Source of the DNA: Stomoxys calcitrans
Taxonomy: Eukaryota > Arthropoda > Insecta > Diptera > Muscidae
Direction: 5' to 3'
NCBI RefSeq assembly: GCF_963082655.1
Contig: NC_081554.1
Span: 62,508,820 to 62,572,819 of the forward strand
DNA: 64,000 bases
Shown: piece by piece, positions 21,145 through 32,300 of the stretch
Position numbering within the stretch: position 1 is the stretch's first letter
Layout of the letters: each line of letters starts with the position of its first letter
Program-made: the position numbers and the translations under genes
The notes under the pieces: model-generated
Database searches by the model: none
The model's input: only the letters and a program-made list of their open reading frames with translations
What the model was told of the DNA's origin: nothing

Positions 21145-23487
21145 AAGACAAGCAACAGCGTGCTAAGTTCGGCCGGGCCGAATCTTATATACCCTCCACC
21201 ATGGATCGCATTTGTCGAGTTCTTTGCGCAGTATCTCTTTTTATGCAAACAGGGAATATTGAATAAGAACTGTTATGCTATTGGAGCTATATCAAGTTAT
21301 AGTCCGAATCGGACCATAAATGAATGCTGAACATTGTAGAAGTCTTTGTGTAGCATTTCAGTTCATTCGGATAAGAATTGCGACTTGTAGAGGCTCAAGA
21401 AGCAAAATTGGGAGATCGGTTTATATGGGAGCTGTATCGAGCTATTGATCGATTCAGACCATATTAGACACGTATGTTGAAGGTCATGAGAGAAGCCGTT
21501 GTACAAAATTTCCTTCAAATCGGATGAGAATTGCGCCCTCTAGAGGCTCAAGAAGCCCTCTAGAATCTCAAGGAGTAAAGATACAAGGTCGGTTTATATG
21601 GCAGCTATATCGAAACATGAACCGATTTGAACCATACTTAGCGTAGTTGTTGGTAGTGATAGCAAAACGCCACGAGCAAAATTTCAGTCAAATCGGATGA
21701 GAATTGCGCCCTCTAGCGGCTCAGGAAGTCAAGATCCAAGATCGGTTTATATGGCAGCTATATCAGGTTATGTACCGATTTGCGCCATACTTAACACAGT
21801 TATTGGAAGTCATAACAAAACACCTCATGCAAAATTTCAGTCAAATCGGATGAGAATTGCGCCCTCTAGAGGCTCTAGAAGTCAAGACCCAAGATCGGTG
21901 AATATGGCAGCTATATAAAATCATGGACCGTTTTGAACCATACTTGGCGTAGTTGTTGGAAGTGTTACCAAAACACCACGTGCAAAATTTCAGTCAAATC
22001 GGATGAAAATTGCGCCCTCTAGAGGCTCTAGAAGTTAAGACCCAAGATCGGTGTATATGGCAGCTATATAAAAACATGGACCGTTTTGAACCATACTCAG
22101 TGCAGTTGTTGGTAGTGATACCAAAACGCCACGCGCAAAATTTCAATCAAATCGGATGAAAATTGCGCCCTCTAGCGGCTCAAGAAGTCAAGATCCCAGA
22201 TCGGTTTATATGACAGCTATACTAGGTTATGAACCGATTTCAATCATACTTGGCACAGTTGTTGGAAGTGATACCAAAACACTACGTGCAAATTCTCAGT
22301 CAAATCGGATGAGAATTGCGCCCTCTAGAGGCTCTAGAAATCAAGATCCCAGATCGGTTTATATGGCACCTATATCCGGTTGTGTACCGATTTGAGCCAT
22401 ACTTAACACAATTATTGGAAGTCATAACAAAACACCTCATGCAAAATTTCAGCTAAATCGGACGAGAATTGCGCGCTCTATTGGCTCAAGAAGTCAAGAT
22501 CCAAGATCGGTTTATATAACAGCTATACTAGGTTATGAACCGATTTCAATCATACTTGGCTCAGTTGTTGGAAGTGATACCAGAACTTCACGTGCAATAT
22601 TTCAGTCAAATGGGACGAGAATTGAGCCCTCTAGAGGCTCAAGAAGTCCAGACCCCAGATCGGTTGATATGGCAGCTATATCAACACATGGACCGATTTG
22701 GCCCATTTACAATCCCTACCGACCTACTCTTATAAAAAGTATTTGTGCAAAATTTCAAGCGGCTAGCTTTACTCCTTCAAAAGTTAGCATGCTTTCGACA
22801 GACAGACGGACGGATGGACAGACGGACGGATGGACAGACGGACGGACGGATGGAAGTGATACCAAAACATCACGTGTAAAATTTCAGTCAAATCGGACGA
22901 GAATTGCGCCCTCTAGAGGCTCAAGAAGTAAAGACCCAAGATCGGTTTATATGGCAGCTATATCAAAACATGGACCGATATGGCCCATTTACAATCCCAA
23001 CCGACCTACACTTATAAAAAGTATTTTTGCATAATTTCAAGCGGCTAGCTTTACTCCTTCAAAAGTAAGTGAGCTTTCGACAGACAAAAGGACGGATGGA
23101 CAGACGGACGGACGGATGGAAGTGATACCAAAACATCACGAGCAAAATTTCAGTCAAATGAGACGAGAATTGCGCCCTCTAGAGTCTCAAGAAGTCAAGA
23201 CCCAAGATCGGTTAATATAGCAGCTATATCAAAACATGGGCCGATTTGGCCCATTAACAATCCCAACCGACATACACTTATAAAAAATTTTGTGCAGAAT
23301 TTCAAGCGGCGTGCTTTCTACAGACAGACGGACGGAAGGACAGACGGATGAACAGACAGACGCTAGATCGACTTAAACTGACATGACGATCAAGAGTATA
23401 TACACTTTATGGGGTCTCAGGCGCATATTTCGAGGTGTTACAAACAGAATGACGAAATTAGCATGCCCCCATCCTATGATGGAGGGT
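21145..23487 (-). mobile_element. Head-array-tail element, sub-family B, complete and reverse
   Basis: Begins with the tail in reverse (AACAGCGTGCTAAGTTCGG, CCGGGCCGAATCTTATATAC, CCTCCACCATGG). B units follow: CAAAATTTCAG landmarks at 21677, 21830, 21982, 22136, 22289 and 22442 give 152-154 bp spacing. It ends with the head in reverse (ATACACTTTATGGGGTCTC, GAGGTGTTACAAACAGAATG, CATCCTATGATGGAGGGTAT) at 23487. Tail TATACCCTCCACCAT and head ATGATGGAGGGTATA are inverted repeats. The head-proximal part is triplicated (see 22700-23345). No coding capacity. Confidence 0.88.
22700..23345 (-). repeat. Triplicated head-leader block in the B element
   Basis: Three copies of the block with CCCATTTACAATCCC, CGACCTAC, AATTTCAAGCGGCTAGC and GACAGACGG occur (about 22700-22850, 22855-23105, 23115-23345). 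Each restarts at GGATGGAAGTGATACCAAAA or GGAAG directly after a GACGGA tract. This fits unequal exchange or slippage at the GACGGA simple repeat. Confidence 0.85.
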
Positions 23488-24130
23488 ATAAAAAAAATTC
23501 TATAAAATTTTCAGTTTATTAACATTTGGCATATCCATGTCCATAAATTCTCCAAATGTTTGTGCATTTGAAACAGCACACATTTTTCCAATGAACATTT
23601 CAAAATGTTATTCTTTTTCTTCAAATGTCATAAAGTTTAATAGATTTTATAACTTCCAAATGAACATTCTGGTTTGTGATAGGAGAGGGGGGGAGGAGAA
23701 TGATGCATGATGCATTTGCAAAAAGTTGAAGAAAAATAAAAGCACATTCCGAATAAATGAACACTTTTACTGTCAACATAAAATTCCATAAATATTTCAG
23801 GCGATCAAATGCCATGCAGGTATTGTTTTTCTTTCCTCTCTTTTTTTTTTTTGGTTATGATAGCTGAACTTGTCTGGAATGAGTCATGGATATGTAAATG
23901 AAATTTAAAATTAAAATTGAGTGATAGTTCAAAGAGAACATTTACACCATGGCAACTGATTAGGAATGCACTACAAATTAATGGAATTTTATATAACAAC
24001 AAATAAATGTGCTGCAACTTTGATTTGTGTTGGTAAAGTATTCTCGTTTATCATTATCATTATAATATAACGAAAGATTGAGCAAGATTTCTGTGAACTC
24101 ATTTGGAAAGACAAAATTTATATGAAATCT
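23488..24130. other. AT-rich unique DNA, no gene seen
   Basis: GATAGGAGAGGGGGGGAGGA near 23680 and poly-T near 23841 are the only marked features. Minus-strand frames of 64-70 codons are unremarkable. Confidence 0.45.
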
Positions 24131-24420
24131 AAATTTTGATATCGAGAGGGGGGGCGGACCCTCCCCTTTACCCCAAAAGTACTACCCAAAAATAAAAGTG
24201 GACCAATCGGGACAATGTGGGATTCAAATGAAAGGTATTCAAGAGTTGAGTACGAATTTCATAATAAAAGTTGGGTCCAAGTACCTGGGGGGCCGCCCCA
24301 GCCCCAAAACCCCTTATATAGGTTTATTTGACGATCATAACAATATGGGACTCAAATGAAAGGTATTCGGGAGTAGATTACGAATATGTTCAGGAACTAG
24401 GAGTAGGCCTTATAATTTAC
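24131..24420 (-). repeat. Type-F repeat units, reverse
   Basis: Contains GGGGGGCGGACCCTCCCCTT, AATAAAAGTGGACC, TCAAATGAAAGGTATTC (about 24210 and 24346, 136 bp apart) and CCTGGGGGGCCGCCCCAGCC, the reverse complements of forward F units. It meets a forward F element at about 24420. Confidence 0.8.
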
Positions 24421-25234
24421 TAGCTGAACCGGGTCCGCTCCGCAGCGCCTTCTTGTACTTTATATGGAACAAAATTTTCTTTGGAATATTTATTTTCGAC
24501 AATTAAAGAGCTTTTAGTGAAATACCATGCTACGAAAATAGTATATCGCTTGACTAACAGTTTAACAATATAAGCGCCCTTATCTAAATCCTATATGATC
24601 TTTATTGGTCTACGAATTTATGATTGGATGTAAGGTGGCCGATATTCTCATGATATTTGATTTAGGGGTATTTTCGGGGTTGAGGTCATCCCTCAGGCAC
24701 TTGGCACTGAAAAACATCAGCATCGTGCTCTTCTTTCAAATAAAAACCCCATATTGCCATTGGTTTAGGGGAGTTTACACGATGAGGCGTCCCTCAAACA
24801 CATGGCCCCAAAATAGGTTATAAAATTCGTTTTCTAATCATAAATACCTTTCATTTGAGCCACATATTGTCGTGATTGGTCTAAATATATGTTTGGTAGG
24901 TTTTAGGGTGGGGCAGCCCCCCTAGGTACCCCATCCGATATTTGTATACCAAATTTTTATTTTTAGGGTACTATATGAGAGCACACAAAATTTCGCTTAA
25001 ATCGCACCACCCATCTCCGAGATCTGGCGTTTCTGAAAATTAGGGGAAGGGGGAGGGTCCGCTCCCCCTTCAGATATCAAAAAATTTAGTACCCTTTTTT
25101 CACCACTGGGTCATTACACGCCATCCGTGAAAATTTCAAGAAAATCGGTTCTGCCGTTTCTGAGTCTATAAGGAACACACAAACATACAAACAAACAAAC
25201 AAACTGACAAACAAACACAAATTGATTTTTATAT
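24419..25234 (+). mobile_element. Type-F element, both ends present
   Basis: Start CTAGCTGAACCGGGTCCGCT at 24420. F units follow with ATACCTTTCATTTGAGCCAC and GGTGGGGCAGCCCCCCTAGG, then GGGGGAGGGTCCGCTCCCCC, AGAAAATCGGTTCTGCCGTT, TCTGAGTCTATAAGGAACAC, (CAAA)n and the end ATTGATTTTTATATATAAGA at about 25210-25229. No open frame. I cannot assign a class; the A-rich, AAAC-repeat end could be a retroelement 3' end. Confidence 0.7.
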
Positions 25235-25850
25235 ATAAGATTGATAACGGAAGGGGGCGGACCCTCCACCGTTACCCCAAAAAAAAAACAACCCAAAATC
25301 AAAAGTGGACCGATAAAGACAATATGGGTATCACATGAAACGTATGCGGGAGTAGATGACAAATATGACATACAAATTCATGTCGAAGTACAGGGGGTCA
25401 ACCCACCCTCACAAAAACGCCCAAAATGGGCACATTAGCCATTCACGGATATATGGGACTCGGTTTGTTTGCTCCGTATAGACTGAAAAACGGCAGAACC
25501 GATTTTATCGTAGGCTATATAATTTTTCGGTATCGGAAGGGGGACGGACCCTCTCCCTTATGCCAAAAACACAACCCAAAATTAAAAGTGTACCGATCGC
25601 GACAATATAGGTAGCAAATGAAAGGTATTGGAGAGTAGGTACCCATTGGGCCGCCCCAACACCAAAACTCCCCCAAGCAGACATATCGGAGGTTCATTTC
25701 AATATGGGACTCAAATGAAAGGTATTCGGGAGTAGATTTCGAATCTGGCATACAAAATCAGTTCGAAGTATAGGGGGTCAGACCCACCCCTTAAAAACGC
25801 CATAAGACCCATTATGACTATATGATACTTGGCTAAACGAATTTTCTTAA
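25235..25850 (-). repeat. Type-F repeat units, reverse
   Basis: Reverse F units: GGAAGGGGGCGGACCCTCCA, ATCAAAAGTGGACCGATA, CAATATGGGACTCAAATGAA, AGGTATTCGGGAGTAGATT. Three units are partly visible, and an internal AGACTGAAAAACGGCAGAACC near 25480 echoes the forward end sequence in reverse. Confidence 0.75.
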
Positions 25851-26235
25851 AATTTTCATAGATTGTGTACGTTTGTCTGGAGGGAATCATAGATATTTCG
25901 TTTCCTTTCTCTTAAAGGCTTTAGTCGTCTTTGCTTTTTTCGTCCCATTTTATACCACCAACACTGTAAAAGAGAAAAATTACTGGCCACAGATGTCTGT
26001 AACATAAATTTCAACCATAAAATTTTGAATTGACCCTGTAACGAGTATTTGAATAACATGGAATGTGCCAATATATGTTAAAAAAACGCATAAACATCTC
26101 AATATGTTCCAACAAATATTGAAAGCAAACTTTTATGTTCATCACCAAGGGAAGGTTTTTAATCCTTTGGCAAGTCATTGAAATATGAACTTAAAATCAT
26201 AAACATAAATTTTTTTTAGAAGTATGGTACATAAG
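25851..26235. other. AT-rich unique DNA, no gene seen
   Basis: No repeat family or coding signal recognised. Confidence 0.4.
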
Positions 26236-28432
26236 GTTAGTTTAGGTTCAAGTGGCAGGGTGCCATCAGACTCACTTAGGCGTTTTCGTCCATTGTGTTA
26301 CCACAGGAACAGAAGAAGGAAGATGTCTTCTGGGTTCTACCGTTGAACCATCCAGATCGCTTAAAAAACGCCTAATAACCTACGAATGCTCACATCCGCT
26401 ACATCAGACAGATTCTCAAAGAAATGCGAACCTACAGTGGAACTCCTTCTCACTGTAGTGCGGGATACACACACAGAAGGTGTTCTATAGTCTCTTCTTC
26501 TTCGATTCCCTGACAACTTCTGCAAAGGTGGTTGCTGGCAACCTTTAGTCTGTCAGCATGTTTTCCGATTTGACAGTGACCTGTCATGACGGACACAATG
26601 ACTGAGATGTCTGTTCTAGCCAATGACAGCAAAGCAGTTGACCTCTTCAAGTCGAGAATGGGCCACATATTTTTGGAACGCTCACAGCCCGCTCTTTGTG
26701 ACCATTTATCATTCCTTGTCCTTCGGGCCTCGTCCTTAAAATTTAGCTTACTTGTCGCTAGAGGCATACTCACAGATTTCAATTTCCCTGGAATGTGTAA
26801 GGCAGTACCTAGTCTCGCAAGCTCGTTCGCTTTACAATTCCCTGGGATATCTCTGTGGCCCGGCACCCAGAACAGGTGAATTTTGAACTTTTCAGCCATC
26901 TCATTGACAAATCTGCGTTTTCCAGGAATTTAATGGCTGCCTGAGAAGATATTTATGCCAATCATCTTTACGACATAATATCTTTCACCATTCCATCACT
27001 TTCTTAATTGCAAGGATATCAGCGTGATACACATTGCAGTGATCGGGTAACCTTTTCGATATGACCAGTTCTTGATCTTTAGCGTACACCCCAAAGGCCA
27101 CCTGGTCGTTTAGTTTGGAACCATACGCATAGAAGTCTAAGAACCCTTAACCTTCTGTTACCAGGGATATCGTAGTTCCAATCGGTTCTATCAGGAATAA
27201 TAGTACAGTACTTTCTATCTAAAAGCGGCTCAGGTAGGGTGTAATCCACACTACCTGGAAACTCGGATATTGTATCGAGGATAATACAGTGTCCGTAGCC
27301 GCCACATGACCAATGAGAAAGCTCCCTTCCGTGGTCACTGCAATTTGGGTAGCCACAATGTCCAGAGGCATAAGATGTAGCATTAAATTCAATGCATCAG
27401 ATGGTGTCGTCCTCAGTGCGGCTGTGATGCACAAACAAGTCATCCTTAGGATCCGGTTAAGTATTGAGCAGTAGGTGGACTTTTGAAGCGCTGTCCACCA
27501 GACCACAACACCATATAGCATTATAGGTCTGACATCTGCAGTATATAACCAATGCATTACACGCGCTCTAAACCCCCAACTTTTGCCAATGGCCCCTTGC
27601 TGGTGTATAGGGCAAGAGTTGTCTTTCTTGACCTCTCCAAAATGTTGGATTTGAATCTCAATTTCCTGTCCAGCAAAACACCCAGGTATTTTGGGCTTTC
27701 TGTAAATGGAACTTTCTCTCCACCCAAGGAGACAGGCTCCACTGTAGTCAACTTGTATCTCCTGCTAAAAGGAACCATTCTGTCTTGCATGGATTTATAC
27801 CTAGACCACTTTCAGTAGCCCACTTTGCTATTGCAAGTAGAGCTTCCTGAAGTATATCTCTTAAACTGTTGGGAAACTTTTCCCGTACCGCAATTGCACA
27901 TCACTTTTCTTCCAGAGACAATAAAATATTGTTAAGGGCTATACTCCAAAGTAGAGGAGACAATACATCTTCTTGAGGTGATCCTCTGCTGACCCATCTT
28001 TTTGGATCCACATATCCCAAATTTGCCGTAATGCATCTTTTGGTAAGTAAGTTATTAATAAACTTTCTTACGGTAGAGTCTGATGCCTGAAAACTCCAAC
28101 TCCTTCATAAATGACGTCGGTTTTACATTATTGAAAGCACCTTCAATGTCAAGAAATGCTACCATTGCACATTCCTTGACAGCGACATAAGCCTCTATGT
28201 AGCCGATTAGGTCGTGAAGGGCTGTTTCAGTGGATTTGCCTTTACTTTATGCATGCTGCTGCTGCGACAGGCAATCTCCAGGGATCTTTGCCCTAAGATA
28301 TGTTTCTTTCGAAGACTCTCAAGAGTCTTCAGCATAAAGGATGACAGACTAATAGGACGAAAGTCTTTCGCCTTCCTGTGGTAGGGTTTTCTTGCTTTCG
28401 GAATGAAACTGACCTAGGCAGACTGAGTTCTA
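26236..28432 (-). pseudogene. RNase H-bearing non-LTR retrotransposon, 5'-truncated dead copy
   Basis: Minus-strand reading from 28432: VSFIPKARKPYHRKAKDFRP, ISLSSFMLKTLES, KGKSTETALHDLIGYIEAYV, AFLDIEGAFNNVKPTSF (motif A), VSRGSPQEDVLSPLLWS (motif B), AIAKWATESGLGINPCK, PKYLGVLLDRKLRFKSNIL, ADVRPIMLYGVVVWWTALQK, then RNase H (LFWVPGHRDIPGNCKANELA) and a C-terminal CCHC-like CRSCQGIEEEETIEHLLC. Order fits I/LOA/R1-type elements. The YADD box is missing: frames join LSLEEK-stop directly to CAIAVREKFPN at about 27900. A MITE abuts the 5' truncation at 28433. The family is close to the 32300-32925 fragment and distinct from the 39745-42705 copy. Confidence 0.87.
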
Positions 28433-28667
28433 TTGGCTTGCCCAAAAAGTAATTGCGGATTTTTTAAAAGAAAGTAAATGGATTTTTAATAAAACTTAGA
28501 ATGAACTTTAATGAAATATACTTTCTTACACTTTTTTATAAAGCAAGCTAAAAGTAACAGCTGATAACTGACAGAAGAAAGAATGCTATTACAGAGTCAC
28601 AAGCTGTGAAAAAATTTGTCAACGCCGACTATATGAAAAATCCGCAATTACTTTTTGGGCAACCCAA
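28433..28667 (+). mobile_element. Mariner-type MITE (M5)
   Basis: 235 bp, left end TTGGCTTGCCCAAAAAGTAA (one change from consensus), right end TTACTTTTTGGGCAACCCAA, flanked by TA. It sits exactly where the retrotransposon homology stops. Confidence 0.92.
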
Positions 28668-29554
28668 TACGTTAGATAACATTGGCCTAAAACTTGATAT
28701 AATCCCCCTACAGACAACTCTCTAGATTTAACTTCTGTCATTTGCCAGAAACATAATTTTTTAGCCCTTATCATTCAATCGTCCTACATTTTTGAACTTT
28801 ATTGTAATTAAATTAAATTTTCTATCGTTAGCCCGAAAAGCTTTTATGAATGCTAGCCACTTATTTTTCAGTTTCAATGTTAATAAGCATACACTATATG
28901 CATATATTTGCTCAACGATTAAAGCTTCAATTTGTGTTTATATGGTCCCAAAAAAAAAAAAAAGTATATAGTAAATTGTCAGGTGATAATTTAATTTTGC
29001 CTATGGCCGGCAATGTCATTCCTTCACATGCTTCTACCAAATTTTCCACTTAATTACAGTTGACAAATGTTTTATTAACACGGCGACAAAAATGTTAACA
29101 CGTAATTCGAATTGAAAAGAATGACATTTATTCAGTCGATGATCTCTACAGCTACGGCCATACAAGCCATTTTTTAGTCGGCTTTATTAGCTTTTCGCGC
29201 ATTAATATGAGGTTGGAGGCTGGATGGTAAGCAAAGTGGAATAACTACCAGAGCGAAGATAGAGCCAAGGTAGCTATAGAAAATCTTTCCCAAAATTTAA
29301 TTTAATAGGAGATTTTGTCAAATTTTTGTAATTTTTTTTTTTTTAATTTTGTTTCATAGGATTTTTTTCTTCAAAAATTCTGTTTATAGAAAAATAGCTG
29401 AAACGTGCTTTATACTACCATGGTCTGCACATATTAAGAAACAACCATCTACGTAATCTCTTTTCTAAATTTAGGCTAAGGGGGAAGGTTAACCTCCCCT
29501 TCAGATTTCAAAAAATTAAGTACCATATTTGCACTACGGGACCATTTTGCACCA
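28668..29554. other. Mostly unique DNA, weak D-type remnant at the left
   Basis: 28668-28760 has AAAACTTGATATAATCCCCC and TAGATTTAACTTCTGTCATT, a faint D-unit echo. The rest is AT-rich with homopolymers (poly-A at 28953, poly-T at 29333) and a small F-like piece at 29480-29530 (AGGTTAACCTCCCCTTCAGA, AAAAAATTAAGTACC). No gene seen. Confidence 0.45.
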
Positions 29555-29725
29555 TCCTATATAAACTGATCTTCCGATTAGTCTTCTACGGCCCCAAAAG
29601 TTTTAAAGTGTTGCTTGATTTGTCAGAAATTCGCTATGTAAAGTAAACCTAAGTTACAAAAGCTGTACAACTAAGTTTATTTGCGTAAATTATTACAGGG
29701 TGGTGTGTTCTCCCGGCCGAACCGG
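29555..29725 (+). repeat. D-type last unit and tail, truncated
   Basis: ATATAAACTGATCTTCCGAT, ACGGCCCCAAAAG, AACTAAGTTTATTTGCGTAA and GGTGGTGTGTTCTCCCGGCC parallel the tail region at 3180-3350. It is cut at about 29720 by the start of a type-F element. Confidence 0.65.
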
Positions 29726-32005
29726 TCCCGCTCCGCTGCGCTTTCTTAACTCTCTAATGTCTTTTTAAAAAGAGGGAGACACTTTGCCCTGAATATGGAT
29801 ATCGAATTCGTACCACTGTAGCCCATGTCCGCCCATGACGCTGCCCCCTAGCCCCCTAGGCACCCGACCCCAACAATAGAAACCACGTTTTGTTTTAGGT
29901 GACTGTAAGGTGCAAAAAAATTTCGAACGAATACCATTACCAATCTCCGAGATCTGTTTTTTTTTTTGAAAATTAGGGTAATGAGAAGTGCTTTTCAGGA
30001 GAGGGATGGCACCTCAGACAATTCAACTCAAATATCGATATTAAATTAGTGCTTCACTCCCAAATTCCTTTAATTTAAGTCGCATACTGCCATGGTCGGT
30101 AAACGTAAACCGTTTGGAGGGTGTTTTGGGGATGGGGCGCCCACCGGCAAATAGATATCAAATTCGTACTTTACTCCCAAATACCGTTGATTTGAGCTTC
30201 ATGTTGCCATAGTCGGAAAAGAAGTTTAGTTTAGGGGGTGCTTTAGGGCGTATGCCCAAACATTTGGCTGTCAGATTCGTTTCCTATTTTTTTAAATAGC
30301 CTTGGCGGCTAATGTGATAATTTGGGGGTGGGGCGACCTCCCATTACATGGACCTAATGTTTTATGCCATATTTGTAATCTACTGCCAAATACTTTTTAT
30401 TTGAGTCCCATATTGACATGAACGTCGAATATATCTGTTTAGATGAGTTTTGGGGTTAAGGCGGCCCGCTGGGTACTTGGACCCATTTTAATATGATATT
30501 CGTTGTCTAGTTTCCAAAACCTTTCATTTTATACCCATATTGTGGCTAACGGCCCAATTTTAGTTTTGTGTGGCATTTTTGGGACAAGGGGGAGGGTCCG
30601 CCCCCATCCGATATCAAAAAATTATATCTTCTACGTTTCCTTCCAGACAAATCTACACAATGTGTGGAAATTTTAAGAAAATCGGTTCCGCCGTTTTTGA
30701 ATCTACGGAACAAACAAATAAACCGAGTTTCATATAGTCATGGTGGGTCGTATGCCCCTTTTGGGTTGTTGTGACCCCCTATACTTCAGTCTGATTTTTT
30801 ATGCCAAATTCGTTAGATAACAAAATGGTTATCAAATGAAAGGTATTGAAGAGTAGAATGCGAATATGGTATTAATAATTGGGTTCAAGTACCCAGGAAG
30901 TCGCCTTTACCCCGAAATTCCTCCAAGCAGGAGTATCTACTCCCGAGTAGCTTTCATTTGAGCCCTATATTGATATGAACGTTCAATTTGTCTGCTCGGA
31001 CGAATTTCGGGGTAAAGGCGACTTCCTGGGTACTTGAACCCAATTATTAATACCATATTCGCATTCTACTCTTCAATACCTTTCATTTGATAACCATATT
31101 GTCATTATAGGTTCACTTTTAATTTTAGGTAGTGTTTCTGGGCTAACAGGGGAGGGTCCGCCCTCTTCCGCAATCCACCCGCAAATACCTTTCATTTGAG
31201 TCCCATATTGTCATGGTCGTCCAATAAACCTATTTTAGGGGGTTTCGGGGTTGGGGCGGCCCCCCAGTTACTTGGACCCAATTTTTAATATAAAATTCGT
31301 ACTCTACTCCTGAATACCTTTAATTTGAGTCCCATATTGTCGCGATCGGTACACTTTTGTTTTAGGCTAGTACTTTGGGGAAAGGGGAGGGTACGCTCCC
31401 CTTCCAATGTTAAAAAATTATATAACCAATGATTCCTTTCAGACCAAACTTGCATTTTCGTACTCTACTCCTGAATACCTTTATTGTCCCGATCCCATAT
31501 TGTCCCGATCGGTACACTTTCACTTTTGGGTAGTACTTTTGGTGAAAAGGGGAGGGTCCGCCCGCCTTTCGATGTCAAAAAATTATATAACCAATGGTTC
31601 CATTCAGACCAAACTGGCATTTACATTAAGGAAGTTTTTTCCAAATTTCTAGTTTGTAAGAAATTAGGTTAGACCATCATTTTTTACGAAACTAGTTGTC
31701 CCGGTGTGCTCCGCTATAAACTTAAGTGTTTGCAGCCCCCTTTTGTCATGGTCCAAATTTGAAAATAATTTATATTCTTATATAACTCTCAAGTTCCTTT
31801 CATTAGAATCCCATATTGTCCCGATTGGCGTACGTTCCATTTGGGACGTAATTTTGGGGCGGGGCGACCCACCGGGACTTGATCCAAATTTTTATATAAT
31901 TTTTGTATTCTAATCTCTTGTACCTTTCGTTTGTATCCCATATTGTCTCGATCGGTCTACATGTCCGTTTGGGTTTGGTTTTTGGGGTGGTGATGCCCCC
32001 TGGGG
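29716..32005 (+). repeat. Type-F element cluster, mostly forward
   Basis: F starts occur at 29716 (CGGCCGAACCGGTCCCGCTC) and about 31690 (TAGTTGTCCCGGTGTGCTCC). Many F units recur with TACCTTTCATTTGAGTCCCA, GGGGCGGCCCCCCAGTTACT and GGGGAGGGTCCGCCC followed by AAAAAATTATATAACCAATG (near 31415 and 31580, a recent local duplication). AAGAAAATCGGTTCCGCCGT and the AAACAAATAAACC end occur near 30676-30725. A fold-back lies at 30821-31101. No coding frame. Confidence 0.75.
30821..31101. repeat. Fold-back of about 110 bp in type-F DNA
   Basis: Left arm 30821-30931 (GGTTATCAAATGAAAGGTAT, GAAGAGTAGAATGCGAATAT, ...CAAGTACCCAGGAAGTCGCC) is the reverse complement of 30992-31101 (GGCGACTTCCTGGGTACTTG, ...ATACCATATTCGCATTCTAC, CTTTCATTTGATAACCATAT). 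The loop is about 60 bp. High arm identity suggests a recent event. Confidence 0.9.
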
Positions 32006-32009
32006 CATG

Positions 32010-32300
32010 AAAACGAACAACGCCTGCAAATTATTGAATTTTATTATCAAAATGCGTGAACTGTTGAGAAAGTTTATCGCGCGCTTCTTCCGCTTTACGA
32101 CGAAACTCATTTTTAGCTCATTGGGTACCTAAATAAGCAGAATTGTAGATTTTGAGGTGAAGATCAGCCAGAAGCATTGCAAGAGCTACTAATGGATCCA
32201 GAAAAAGTCACAGTTTGGTGCGCTTTATGGGCTGGTGGCATCATTGGACCGTACTTCTTCAAAGATGATGCGAATCGTAACGTATCTGTGAAGAGAGTCA
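32010..32300 (+). pseudogene. Mariner-type transposase, internally deleted fragment
   Basis: Starts at ACGAACAACGCCTGCAAATT (the N-terminal HTH coding region, as at 35190). It jumps after GCGCGCTTCTTCCGCTTTAC straight to GACGAAACTCATTT (the DEAHF region), then AATAAGCAGAATTGTAGATT and the WAGGIIGPYFFKDDANRN block. The same jump is present in the copies at 35104 and 51023. It ends where a retrotransposon segment starts at about 32300. Confidence 0.8.
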
